Part shown: piece by piece, positions 7,039 to 13,965 of the stretch
Numbering within the stretch: the first letter of the stretch is position 1
Layout of the letters: every line of letters starts with the position of its first letter
Origin: a bacterium
GTDB taxonomy: Bacteria > Spirochaetota > UBA4802 > UBA5550
Direction: 5' to 3'
Length of the DNA stretch: 14,146 bases
NCBI GenBank assembly: GCA_024224995.1
Contig: JAAENB010000292.1
Span: forward strand, 1 to 14,146
Position numbers and translations under genes: made by a program
Notes under the pieces: model-generated
Databases searched by the model: none
Seen by the model: the letters and a program-made list of their open reading frames with translations, nothing else
What the model was told of the DNA's origin: nothing

Positions 7039-7251
7039 TCAATTTTGATACTGTATTAAAAGTTTAGTTAATATAAATCCAATTATTGAAAGACTAATAT
7101 TTGTTAAAAATAGAACAAGTATTGCCATAAAAAAATAGAAAATACGTTTTTTTACTAAAACAATTCTATCTGAGTGATTACCAACAAGCGCCAATATTAA
7201 TAATTCTATAGATGAAAAAATAATTCCATATAGTAACATTCCAAATAACAT
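7039..7251 (-). CDS. Small two-helix membrane protein
   Basis: A 70-residue, very hydrophobic protein with two predicted membrane helices (about residues 3-23 and 36-63) separated by a basic loop, HSDRIVLVKKR, which by the positive-inside rule would face the cytoplasm. No family is recognised. A weak purine-rich GGAAA precedes the ATG. It is AT-rich and lies 59 bases downstream of the truncated RhuM-like gene on the same strand. A coherent two-helix hydrophobic pattern argues that it is or was a real gene, but its short length leaves doubt. Confidence 0.45.
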   Translation of the reverse strand: MLFGMLLYGIIFSSIELLILALVGNHSDRIVLVKKRIFYFFMAILVLFLTNISLSIIGFILTKLLIQYQN

Positions 7252-7310
7252 AATTTATTTCCATTTAAAATAATTTTGCTGAGTCTTTCACAAAACGCCC
7301 GTGTTATGTG

Positions 7311-7649
7311 TTATTTTTGAGGCAATTTGTCACTTAATTGATTGATATTTATTTGTAAGTAACGAGTAACAGAACGATTACCTTTCTGTTGAACTGTTTC
7401 CATTTTGGAAATAATTCCATGGTTCGTGGTATGTTCCAAAATGGAACTCACCACTTTTTCATCCAATTCTCCGCTTTCAAAGATATTTTTCAGGTGTTTT
7501 GTTATGGCTGGTCGCCCAACATCAAAAAGTTCTGCCATTTTTTTCTGAGTTAACCAGATGGTTTCATCTTTGAATGTGGTGTCGATTTTTATTTTGCCAT
7601 CAATCGTTGTGTAGAGGACGATTTCGGATTGGTTTTCTGCTTTATTCAT
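7311..7649 (-). pseudogene. RhuM-family protein, truncated
   Basis: Residues 5-95 match the N-terminal part of the RhuM family (YTTIDGKIKID, then DETIWLTQKKMAELFDVGR, then ITKHLKNIFESGELDE), which contains a helix-turn-helix-like segment. Full-length relatives are about 330 residues and continue after a VTR motif with a conserved YNLDAIISVGYRV-type stretch. Here the sequence diverges right after VTR (94-96) and stops at 112 residues. The remaining two thirds is not seen in another frame downstream, so this looks like a deletion product rather than a simple frameshift. RhuM-like genes are often accessory and linked to mobile or defence regions; the family's role is poorly defined. The start ATG has a purine-rich AGAGAAA upstream. 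Confidence 0.65.
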
Positions 7650-7759
7650 TATTATTTCTCTAATTGTTGCATCTTACTCACTATCTATCACTTAATTATT
7701 CCTTTTAAAAAATTAGTCAAGAGGATTCCGCTCTCCCCCGGCTATTTAAGGCCAACTCT

Positions 7760-7787
7760 CTTCTATATAAAGGCATATCTGCAATAA
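7760..7787. repeat. Imperfect direct repeat, copy 2
   Basis: CTTCTATATAAAGGCATATC plus TGCAATAA, partner of 7002-7030. It lies about 110 bases beyond the start of the truncated RhuM-like gene. Confidence 0.5.
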
Positions 7788-7855
7788 TGAGTTATAAACA
7801 GGCACTCAACTTTCTGTTTTTTGCACGCAAAAAATGCAAAAAATAGAAAAATATC

Positions 7856-7885
7856 TTGACAAAAAACCAATTGTGATCAGATACT
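7856..7885 (+). promoter_or_regulatory. Sigma70-type promoter of the lectin lipoprotein gene
   Basis: Perfect -35 TTGACA (7856-7861), 18-base spacer, -10 GATACT (7880-7885, four of six consensus bases). Transcription would begin near 7892, giving a leader of about 80 bases. An inverted repeat at 7817-7834 lies 21 bases upstream and could bind a regulator. Confidence 0.55.
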
Positions 7886-7900
7886 TGAAAAGTGAATAAA

Positions 7901-7912
7901 CCGTCCGGACGG
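7901..7912. promoter_or_regulatory. Perfect palindrome in the leader, candidate operator
   Basis: CCGTCCGGACGG is its own reverse complement and is GC-rich in an otherwise AT-rich leader. It starts about ten bases after the expected transcription start, a common place for a repressor to act. It could instead be an RNA stem, but it has no loop, which favours a DNA-binding site. Confidence 0.45.
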
Positions 7913-7973
7913 GCGGCACATAAAAAATTATTCACAAAAATATAAATCATAAATCATCTTAAAGGAGGTCATT

Positions 7974-10646
7974 ATGACCGGAATCAGTAAAAAATTGGTG
8001 GTTCTTCTATCATCATTTCTCTGTATTTTTTTCTTGTCATGCGAAGTCAATGATATTAATGATATCAACGAAGGTGAAATTGCTGCTGAAGCCGATATTA
8101 ACGGTTCAAAAGCATTTCTTCCCGATGAAAGTCCCCGTTTTAGCAGCAGCGCTGTAGCTGTACCAACTGTTGTTTCTTTTAAAAGCGTTCATGGAAAATA
8201 CCTGGTTGCTGAAAAAAACGGCGGCAATACAGTGAATGCCAACCGGACCAGGATCGGTTCATGGGAAAAATTCACTCTGGATGCGCCCGGCCCCGTTATG
8301 GATGGGAACAAGATCCATATTCGTACCTCAAGCAACTATTATTTTTGTGCCGAATCAAACGGTAATTTGGTCGCCAACAGAAGAGCCGCAAGAAGCTGGG
8401 AGACTTTTACCCTGATCAATCATTCCAACCCCGGCGGTCCTCTGAGGAACAATGACACAATTACTCTGAAAAGCTGCCACAATAAATACGTGGTTGCTGA
8501 AAGTAATGGGAAAGCAAACGCGAACCGGACAAGGATCGGTTCATGGGAGCGGTTTACCGTTGTTGCTCACAGCCTGCCCTCATTAGACCGGGGCAATAAT
8601 GCGGCTTTAGGAAAAAGCAGTTCTCAATCCTCCACGGGCTATAGCGGTTCTTCGTCTCGTGCCGTTGACGGCAACACCAGTGGAACCTGGGGACATGGCT
8701 CTGTTACTCACACTGCCAGGACAACATCTCCATGGTGGTCTGTTGATCTGGGCGCGGCGCACCGGGTTACCGGCGTTACCCTGTGGAACCGTACGGATTG
8801 CTGCAGCAGCCGCCTTGCCAATTTCCGCGTGGAGTATCTCGACGCAAATGGCAGCCTTATTACGTACTGGAATCATAGCGGTACAGCAGGAACCAGGACC
8901 GATATTACTCTTCCCGCAAGCGGCGTCCATTCTGTCCGGGTCCGGCTTAACGGAACCCAGTACTTATCTCTTGCCGAGGTACAGGTCTGGGGTGAATTGT
9001 ATTCTATGAACCCAACAGAGCAGAGAAAAATTGATTTCCGGGATATGGTTCTCGACAATAATCCCAGTGGGAGTTCACCTATGGGGATACTGGCATATGA
9101 AGGTATACCAATCAGTGATGCCGATATTGACGGCGCGATAAACTCGTTTAAGACGAAGGAAACCGGTGACTTTAGACTGGCCCAGATTGTGCGGGTTCTC
9201 TGTCTTACTGATGAATATGATCATAAACTTTTACCGGCCCTGGAAGAGTCGGATTTCTGGCTCACAAAGGGTGAAGATCTTTACTGCCTCTGGTCGGAAA
9301 ATCATATGATATTATGGACCTCATCGGCCTATCTTTTGAAGCAGCGTGAAGGCTGGGAAATGGACCCCACAATGGAGAGCAGGCTCAAGCACTATCTTGA
9401 TCTAAAATTAAAATATGGGTTTTACGAGTTCTTCTCCAGTACCTACCTGCCTTTTACCTTAGGAGCCCTGCTTAACCTGGCGGACTTTGCCGAAGACGGA
9501 GAGATTAAAGCCAAGGCTACACTGGCCGCGCAAAAGCTTATGAAAAACTGGCTCCTTATGGTTAATGATAAAGGCGCATTCTACCCCGTTGCGGGCAGGA
9601 ATTACAGTGAGCGCTACACCTCCTTTGGGTCAAGCTCAATCACCTGGATCAATTCCGGCCTGGGTCCAATGAGAACAAGCTGCGATTATGCCGGTTCTTT
9701 TCTTGCAACAAGCAGTATTGATCTTAGTGACGTTGAAGCTTCGTGGAGCAATTCTCTGAATACTACATTTAAATTCGGCCATTCACAGGGCGATAAATTG
9801 ACAGTCCACGCGGGACAGACCCGGGTAGACCGTACGGTTTTTCAGTGGAGCTCGGGCGGATATTTTCATCCCGATGTGGCTAATGACACTACCTGGCTCG
9901 TTGATGAATATAACCTTGAAAACAATCATCATTTTGAAGTGTTTAAAAGCATTCCCAATTTTCCCGACAAGTGGTCAAATGGTTTTTCAAAAATCGGGGC
10001 GGTCTTCTCAAGAGGATCAAGCATTTCCCAGGCTACGATTAAGATCTATAAAAATAAAGGCGTGGTACTTACGTCCCTGGAGAATTTTTATCCCGGGTAC
10101 CGCGGTTACCAGCAATGGCCCTGGGCTGCAACGGTTGATGATATCGCGGTGTGGACCCAGGCTCAGGATATTAGTGCCGGGTGGAAACCGGAAAGCAGGC
10201 TCAGTGCCAATACCCATCTCCCGAAAATTCAGCAGAACGGCAATGTGGCGTTGATCACCTATTTCCCCAAAATAGAGATCCGCACTGCCCAGTGGCTGGG
10301 AAAATACGATACCTTTGTGACATTGCACTGGCCCGAAGACCGGTTTGATGAATCCTTTGGCCATGGGAAATGGATTATCGGGCGTAAGGGTGATAGTTAT
10401 ATTGCCGTTTATCGCTATGGTACGGGCAAACGAAACGGGTACTATTACTCCAATGCCAACCGGGGCCGCCAGATGTGGGCCGTCATTGTTGGCAATAAAA
10501 ATACTCACGGAAGTTTTGGCAGCTTTGTTAATATTGTTAAAGCCGCGAAGATTAGCGAGAGTTATCCCTTTGTTTTTAAGGAGTTTAGAAGAGTGTATAA
10601 AACCGGGATTTCCATTGACGGGAAATCAATTAGTAACAGGTGGTGA
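7974..10646 (+). CDS. Surface lipoprotein: fascin-like trefoil + F-type fucose lectin + unknown large domain
   Basis: An 890-residue protein. The signal peptide ends FFLSC, so Cys23 is the likely lipid anchor, followed by an acidic linker. Residues about 66-199 hold three repeats of the form HGKYLVAE...ANRTRIGSWEKF, a fascin/ricin-like beta-trefoil. Residues about 207-341 form an F5/8C-like F-type lectin (fucolectin): WWSVDLG (254-260), LWNRTDCCSSRL (270-281), LAEVQVWGE. The fucose-binding motif H-x26-R-x-D-x4-R is exact (His246, Arg273, Asp275, Arg280), and the adjacent Cys276-Cys277 matches the vicinal disulfide of eel agglutinin. Residues about 345-890 are not recognised; they begin helix-rich with LWSENHMILWTSSAYLL (439-455), which suggests an alpha/alpha barrel as in some glycan lyases or hydrolases, then become strand-rich. 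A glycan-targeted surface enzyme or adhesin is inferred. Perfect AAAGGAGGT ribosome site five bases upstream; own promoter. Confidence 0.9.
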   Translation: MTGISKKLVVLLSSFLCIFFLSCEVNDINDINEGEIAAEADINGSKAFLPDESPRFSSSAVAVPTVVSFKSVHGKYLVAEKNGGNTVNANRTRIGSWEKFTLDAPGPVMDGNKIHIRTSSNYYFCAESNGNLVANRRAARSWETFTLINHSNPGGPLRNNDTITLKSCHNKYVVAESNGKANANRTRIGSWERFTVVAHSLPSLDRGNNAALGKSSSQSSTGYSGSSSRAVDGNTSGTWGHGSVTHTARTTSPWWSVDLGAAHRVTGVTLWNRTDCCSSRLANFRVEYLDANGSLITYWNHSGTAGTRTDITLPASGVHSVRVRLNGTQYLSLAEVQVWGELYSMNPTEQRKIDFRDMVLDNNPSGSSPMGILAYEGIPISDADIDGAINSFKTKETGDFRLAQIVRVLCLTDEYDHKLLPALEESDFWLTKGEDLYCLWSENHMILWTSSAYLLKQREGWEMDPTMESRLKHYLDLKLKYGFYEFFSSTYLPFTLGALLNLADFAEDGEIKAKATLAAQKLMKNWLLMVNDKGAFYPVAGRNYSERYTSFGSSSITWINSGLGPMRTSCDYAGSFLATSSIDLSDVEASWSNSLNTTFKFGHSQGDKLTVHAGQTRVDRTVFQWSSGGYFHPDVANDTTWLVDEYNLENNHHFEVFKSIPNFPDKWSNGFSKIGAVFSRGSSISQATIKIYKNKGVVLTSLENFYPGYRGYQQWPWAATVDDIAVWTQAQDISAGWKPESRLSANTHLPKIQQNGNVALITYFPKIEIRTAQWLGKYDTFVTLHWPEDRFDESFGHGKWIIGRKGDSYIAVYRYGTGKRNGYYYSNANRGRQMWAVIVGNKNTHGSFGSFVNIVKAAKISESYPFVFKEFRRVYKTGISIDGKSISNRW

Positions 10647-10647
10647 T

Positions 10648-10711
10648 ACTTCGGCTCCGCCGAGACGACAGGCCCCCCGATGAAATCGGGGGAGCCTTCG
10701 GCGGAGTGAAG
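10648..10711. terminator. Long nested hairpin between convergent genes
   Basis: Two nested stems: outer CTCCGCCGA (10655-10663) with TCGGCGGAG (10698-10706), inner CCCCCGAT (10674-10681) with ATCGGGGG (10685-10692) around a GAA loop, the inner stem extended by three pairs past one bulged A. It lies between the convergent lectin and amidoligase-like genes, so a two-way terminator is likely. There is no clear T-run, and the form also fits a dispersed REP-like palindromic element. A shorter AATCCCC/GGGGATT hairpin follows at 10712-10736. Confidence 0.6.
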
Positions 10712-10720
10712 AATCCCCTA

Positions 10721-12205
10721 TCAATCTCCGGGGATTTTGATTTTAAAGCCGATTCCATTCAGCATCATTAGAGCATTCCGGCGGACTATGTCGGCTTCAT
10801 CGCCAAATGCTTTCTTTCGATCACGCGGCGGAAGAAATCCGGAATCCATGTTTCCCCAGCGAGCTTCCATCACAAATCCAAATTCTTCGCTTTTTTCACC
10901 AAATTTTCGAACGGGCAGGTAAATTTTCCGGTCAATGAACGAACCCAGGAATGTTGTGATGGCACGAGATCTGAACACAGTCGTAAATATCTTGTCGAAG
11001 TCCTTTTTTAGCAATGCTTTCGCTCTCTCATATGCCTCTTTTTTTCGTTTATACTCCTTATTATCATTAAATAAAATTTTTAATGCCGGCTTCCCATTTC
11101 CCAGTTCCGATTTCCAGTATGCAGCATAATATGGAAAAAAAATTTTCCACGCGGCAGTTATGATTTTATTATTTTTATTAAGGGCAGCCTTGAGATTGAG
11201 TAAATTCATGTGCCGCACAAGCACGTATGGCTGAATCTTCGGTAAATACATGTAAGAATTTTTTTCAGTATATTTCCGGCCCATCTGGGAGTAAAACAGG
11301 GCCAGTATTCCCTTAAAATGCTCACGGTCCGACCGGGAACGGATTACCTTGTTGGGAATGGATTTGAGTACATCGTGTGCCGCTTTCTGGGCCGAGAGCC
11401 AGTCCTTTAATTGTAAGGCGCAATCCTCCTGGTAATCCTGATTATCATTTTTGCCCCAGAGCCCGGCTTCGAAAAGGTTTAAAAACTCTTTGGTTAACAG
11501 GGCTTTCATGGGCACGTCGAAATTAACCTGCACAGTCATTTGCGGGTTGTTATCTTGAATCGTTCCATCCTTCCCTACTGCGGTATACAAATGGACGCCA
11601 TTATCTAATTTTAATCGCTCATCGAGACTCTCCTTTAAAGCATAGTATTGGTACATCTTATTAAAGCCGGGATTGTCTTTGGCGCTCTTTCCCGCGTTTG
11701 CGATACATTTATTGTACACATCAAAGACCTTGCTCGCTCGGACAAAGACTTCCGAACGGCCGATAATCTCTACGCGTTCATCTTTGGTATAGCTGGCTTC
11801 GTTCGTGGCAACAGCGGACCAGCAATCGGATATAATTTCCAGGTCCGGAATTACTTCCGACTCAAAGGGAGCGGAGACTACTTCCAAACCGCAGTGATTC
11901 GCCCCAGGCTTACAATGATCCAGAACAACCCGAAGCGCTCCCTTGCCGAATTTTTCAAGCTTGCGAATTCCCAGGTCGTCTTGATTGGGTAACTGGCGAA
12001 TAGCCTGTCCCACCTGATGGTCATATTTCATTATGCCGTCCAGCGCTTTATATTCCCCCCCGTTCTCTTTTTTTGCGGCAACGGTTAGCCTTGACCAGAA
12101 TTCCACTTCCAGGCCCACAGTGAGACCCTCGACCGCCTGGAGCAAACCAGGCACAAATAATATAGTACTGAATATTGCAGTTTTTAAAATATTACGGGTA
12201 TTCAT
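10721..12205 (-). CDS. Exported amidoligase/glutamate-cysteine-ligase-like protein
   Basis: A 494-residue protein with a Sec signal peptide (MNTRNILKTAIFSTILFVPG, cleavage probably after LLQA at residue 24). The mature part starts with GLTVGLEVEFW (27-37), continues with LDHC (95-98) and CGLEVVSAPFESE (105-117), VHLYTAVG (204-211), PQMTVQVNF (221-229), VLVRHMN (328-334) and MEARWGNMD (446-454). Paired acidic E-x-E, GLE-x-x-S, H-x-x-x-x-x-G, a Q in a beta strand, then E-x-R is the order of metal and ATP-site motifs in amidoligases of the glutamine-synthetase/GCS fold. Assignment is by motif memory and is tentative. An exported member would be odd, because ATP is scarce outside the cytoplasm. 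The gene has a strong ribosome site (GGAGGG) and a strong promoter, so it is probably expressed as a single unit. Confidence 0.5.
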   Translation of the reverse strand: MNTRNILKTAIFSTILFVPGLLQAVEGLTVGLEVEFWSRLTVAAKKENGGEYKALDGIMKYDHQVGQAIRQLPNQDDLGIRKLEKFGKGALRVVLDHCKPGANHCGLEVVSAPFESEVIPDLEIISDCWSAVATNEASYTKDERVEIIGRSEVFVRASKVFDVYNKCIANAGKSAKDNPGFNKMYQYYALKESLDERLKLDNGVHLYTAVGKDGTIQDNNPQMTVQVNFDVPMKALLTKEFLNLFEAGLWGKNDNQDYQEDCALQLKDWLSAQKAAHDVLKSIPNKVIRSRSDREHFKGILALFYSQMGRKYTEKNSYMYLPKIQPYVLVRHMNLLNLKAALNKNNKIITAAWKIFFPYYAAYWKSELGNGKPALKILFNDNKEYKRKKEAYERAKALLKKDFDKIFTTVFRSRAITTFLGSFIDRKIYLPVRKFGEKSEEFGFVMEARWGNMDSGFLPPRDRKKAFGDEADIVRRNALMMLNGIGFKIKIPGD

Positions 12206-12236
12206 AGAATTTCCCTCCGGTTTTTCATATTATTAA

Positions 12237-12265
12237 AGTATATTTGTGGTGATTAAGGATGTCAA
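12237..12265 (-). promoter_or_regulatory. Sigma70-type promoter of the amidoligase-like gene
   Basis: On the minus strand: perfect TTGACA (12260-12265), exact 17-base spacer, and TATACT (12237-12242, five of six). The predicted leader is only about 25 bases and includes the CCGGAGGG ribosome site at 12213-12220. Confidence 0.7.
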
Positions 12266-12436
12266 TATAATATTTGAAAAACAGCAAACTTGTATGTATA
12301 TTCATTAGCTATTGCCAAAATTGAAAACTGAAATATGACACTGGGTTTTTCTTATCGGGCGGCCGGAGTCCCGGGAAACTTGTTCCAGCAGTTATGACCG
12401 CTATAGAAAGGCGAGAGAAGATATGTACTTTAAATA

Positions 12437-12556
12437 ATCCCCGCCGCAGCTAGCGCCCCTCGCGCAAGGGATATGGAGGGTTTAGTCCGGAGGTCTTCCG
12501 CAGGACCGGAACGAAGTGGAGCCCGGAGAAGCCCGGCCCGAAGGGTGCGCCCAAAT
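12437..12556 (-). repeat. GC-rich structured intergenic element, probable dispersed repeat
   Basis: About 120 bases, strongly GC-rich in an AT-rich intergenic gap, with no reading frame worth calling. It holds several short hairpins: CCCT-CGCGCA-AGGG (12457-12470), GGTC/GACC plus TCC/GGA around TTCCGCAG (12486-12510), and CCC-GAA-GGG (12537-12545). Read on the minus strand it begins TTTGGGCGC, then CCTTCGGGCCGGGCTTCTCC. That layout resembles, from memory, dispersed intergenic repeats in some bacterial genomes that begin TTTGGGCG and contain a GGTCGGGCT-type core; this resemblance is unverified. It sits just beyond the stop of the LamG lipoprotein gene. The remaining bases, 12266-12436, show nothing I can name. 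Confidence 0.5.
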
Positions 12557-12565
12557 TTAGTTTTA

Positions 12566-12590
12566 TTATAAAGAGCTCTAAGATCACAAA
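12566..12590. repeat. Partial copy of the right-edge palindromic repeat
   Basis: TTATAAAGAGCTCTAAGATCAC resembles TATAAGAGCTCTGAGATCAC of the tandem repeats at 13931-14146, so half of that palindrome is present immediately after the LamG gene, between its stop codon and the GC-rich structured element. Confidence 0.5.
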
Positions 12591-12603
12591 AATGTTAACA
12601 GTC

Positions 12604-13815
12604 TTAATCTACAACAACTATTGTTTGATCTGCCCGTTGCGTTTCATAGCTCAATTTTGCCCAGTCTGCTGAGCGTACGGTATTGGAAACGCGGAGTTCA
12701 TCAATAAGCCCGTTGAATTTTTCAGGGAAAGCTGTACCGTGTCCGATCCTGAGGGGGGTAGCCGTATTTGCAACTCCCCTGGTGTCGGCATTTGTCTTTT
12801 CCGCGACCTTGCTTCCATTGACATAGAGCTTTCCAGTGCCGCTGGCGTCGTCATAGGTTCCGGTCACATGGACCCACTCCCCGGCAGAGTAGAGATTCTC
12901 CGCGGAAATTTCATTACCCCAGCCGCCGAAGTAGTCACCCCAGCTCCCATCTTCACAGCCTATTCTAAAGATTAATCCCTTTGAATATCCTGCTTCCCCT
13001 GAGGGACGCGCCATGAGCACCCATCCATCAGTTCCCTGGGATATATGCTTGCTGATTACTCGCTGAAACGCATTGTCGACGCTTGAATTTAACCAGAGTT
13101 CAAATGTGAGGTTAGCGCTGGAACCGGGAACCGTATCAAATTCAATATAGTCGTCACTGCCGTCAAAGCCCTGACCGCTGCCGATTATGCCGGACTTGTC
13201 TGTTGAACTTACATAATCAGCTCCATAGGATCCTGTTCCTGCTGAATTACTATAGACATCGGCAGTTCCAAAAGAATCGGCATTATCCTCTCCCAGGTGC
13301 CATACTCCCGTAAACCCGTTTGCGGTTTCAAAAACCGATTCAGGACCGGACTCGCTCGCGGCATTGGGATTATTATAATACATCCTGATTGTTGTTGGAG
13401 AGCTGCTTGATATAGTATCAACCAGAACCCAAACAGTACCGCTTGAGTTGTCACTCCAGTTCTCAATTTCATAGGAGAGAGCAGTTTCGCCTGCTGCATC
13501 AGTAAAGCGTATATCGGCGCCGCCCGACTTTGTTTTTGCCGCAATATCGGGAAAATTCGCCGTATCGAGCCGAATAAGCAATGGATAATTATCTACATTT
13601 GCGGTCAAACCGAGGGTCTGGGCATTGATTGTAATATCTATATTATCATTCCAGTCAGGTTCATAAATTAATGGAATTGATGGAGTTAAGCTCTCTTCCT
13701 GCTCTTTAATGCGATCCCAGCTTCCCATATCACTACAGCTCACTACAGGTACAATAAATAATACGATTAACAGGGAAATTTTAAAAATTTGGGTTATTTT
13801 TTTATATTGTATCAT
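12604..13815 (-). CDS. DUF2341 + LamG (concanavalin A-like) lipoprotein
   Basis: A 403-residue lipoprotein: signal peptide with hydrophobic run at 13-25 and VPVVSC giving Cys27 as the anchor, then a polar linker to about residue 55. Residues about 58-155 match DUF2341 (NYPLLIRLDTANF, DIRFTDAAGETALSYEIENW, VWVLVDTI, IRMYYNNP). Residues about 165-382 are a LamG/concanavalin A-like jelly roll (GVWHLGE, QGFDGSDDYIEF, LTFELWLN, GEWVHVTGTYDD, KLYVNGSKV, FNGLIDELRVSNTVRSADW). Proteins with this pair are typically secreted or surface carbohydrate- or protein-binding modules in large envelopes or glycan systems; no catalytic domain is attached here. The start has no clear Shine-Dalgarno, but the lipoprotein signal and promoter support it. 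Confidence 0.88.
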   Translation of the reverse strand: MIQYKKITQIFKISLLIVLFIVPVVSCSDMGSWDRIKEQEESLTPSIPLIYEPDWNDNIDITINAQTLGLTANVDNYPLLIRLDTANFPDIAAKTKSGGADIRFTDAAGETALSYEIENWSDNSSGTVWVLVDTISSSSPTTIRMYYNNPNAASESGPESVFETANGFTGVWHLGEDNADSFGTADVYSNSAGTGSYGADYVSSTDKSGIIGSGQGFDGSDDYIEFDTVPGSSANLTFELWLNSSVDNAFQRVISKHISQGTDGWVLMARPSGEAGYSKGLIFRIGCEDGSWGDYFGGWGNEISAENLYSAGEWVHVTGTYDDASGTGKLYVNGSKVAEKTNADTRGVANTATPLRIGHGTAFPEKFNGLIDELRVSNTVRSADWAKLSYETQRADQTIVVVD

Positions 13816-13862
13816 TGCGGAAAAAAGCCTTATTTGTATTATTATTATAATAACTCTTCTAT

Positions 13863-13891
13863 ATAATAATACAAAAAAGAAGACTTGTCAA
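13863..13891 (-). promoter_or_regulatory. Sigma70-type promoter of the LamG lipoprotein gene
   Basis: On the minus strand: perfect TTGACA (13886-13891), exact 17-base spacer, TATTAT (13863-13868, five of six). The leader of about 40 bases is almost pure A/T. The 20-bp-arm palindrome begins about 30 bases upstream of the -35 box. Confidence 0.68.
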
Positions 13892-13922
13892 CAAAAAACC
13901 CATCCGGGTGGTTTTCCTTTTT

Positions 13923-13965
13923 GGTATGATCTCAGAGCTCTTTATAAGAGCTCTGAGATCATACC
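13923..13965. repeat. Perfect 20-bp-arm hairpin
   Basis: Left arm GGTATGATCTCAGAGCTCTT (13923-13942), loop TAT, right arm 13946-13965 its exact complement; with one T-G wobble the pairing runs six bases further on each side. It belongs to the first unit of the tandem repeat but has longer arms than the second unit, whose stem at 14044-14072 is 13 bp. Confidence 0.85.

Larger units (their letters stand above)
7650..7973. other. Intergenic control region before the lectin lipoprotein
   Basis: About 320 bases without a gene. From left to right: leader of the RhuM-like remnant, repeat copy 2 (7760-7787), an 8-bp-arm inverted repeat TTTTTTGC-AC-GCAAAAAA (7817-7834), a sigma70-type promoter (7856-7885), the perfect palindrome at 7901-7912, and a strong ribosome site AAAGGAGGT (7961-7969). 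Confidence 0.7.

Noticed and set aside
7242..7315. Inverted AAATAAC/GTTATTT pair and an ATAACACGGGCG stretch reminiscent of an integron attC site
   Set aside because: Core boxes do not fit RYYYAAC/GTTRRRY, the arms are only 7 bases and one overlaps the start of the small ORF, and no integrase is present.
7039..7649. Toxin-antitoxin or defence pair from the small membrane ORF and RhuM-like gene
   Set aside because: RhuM is truncated to its N-terminal third, the genes are 59 bases apart, and no toxin family is recognised.
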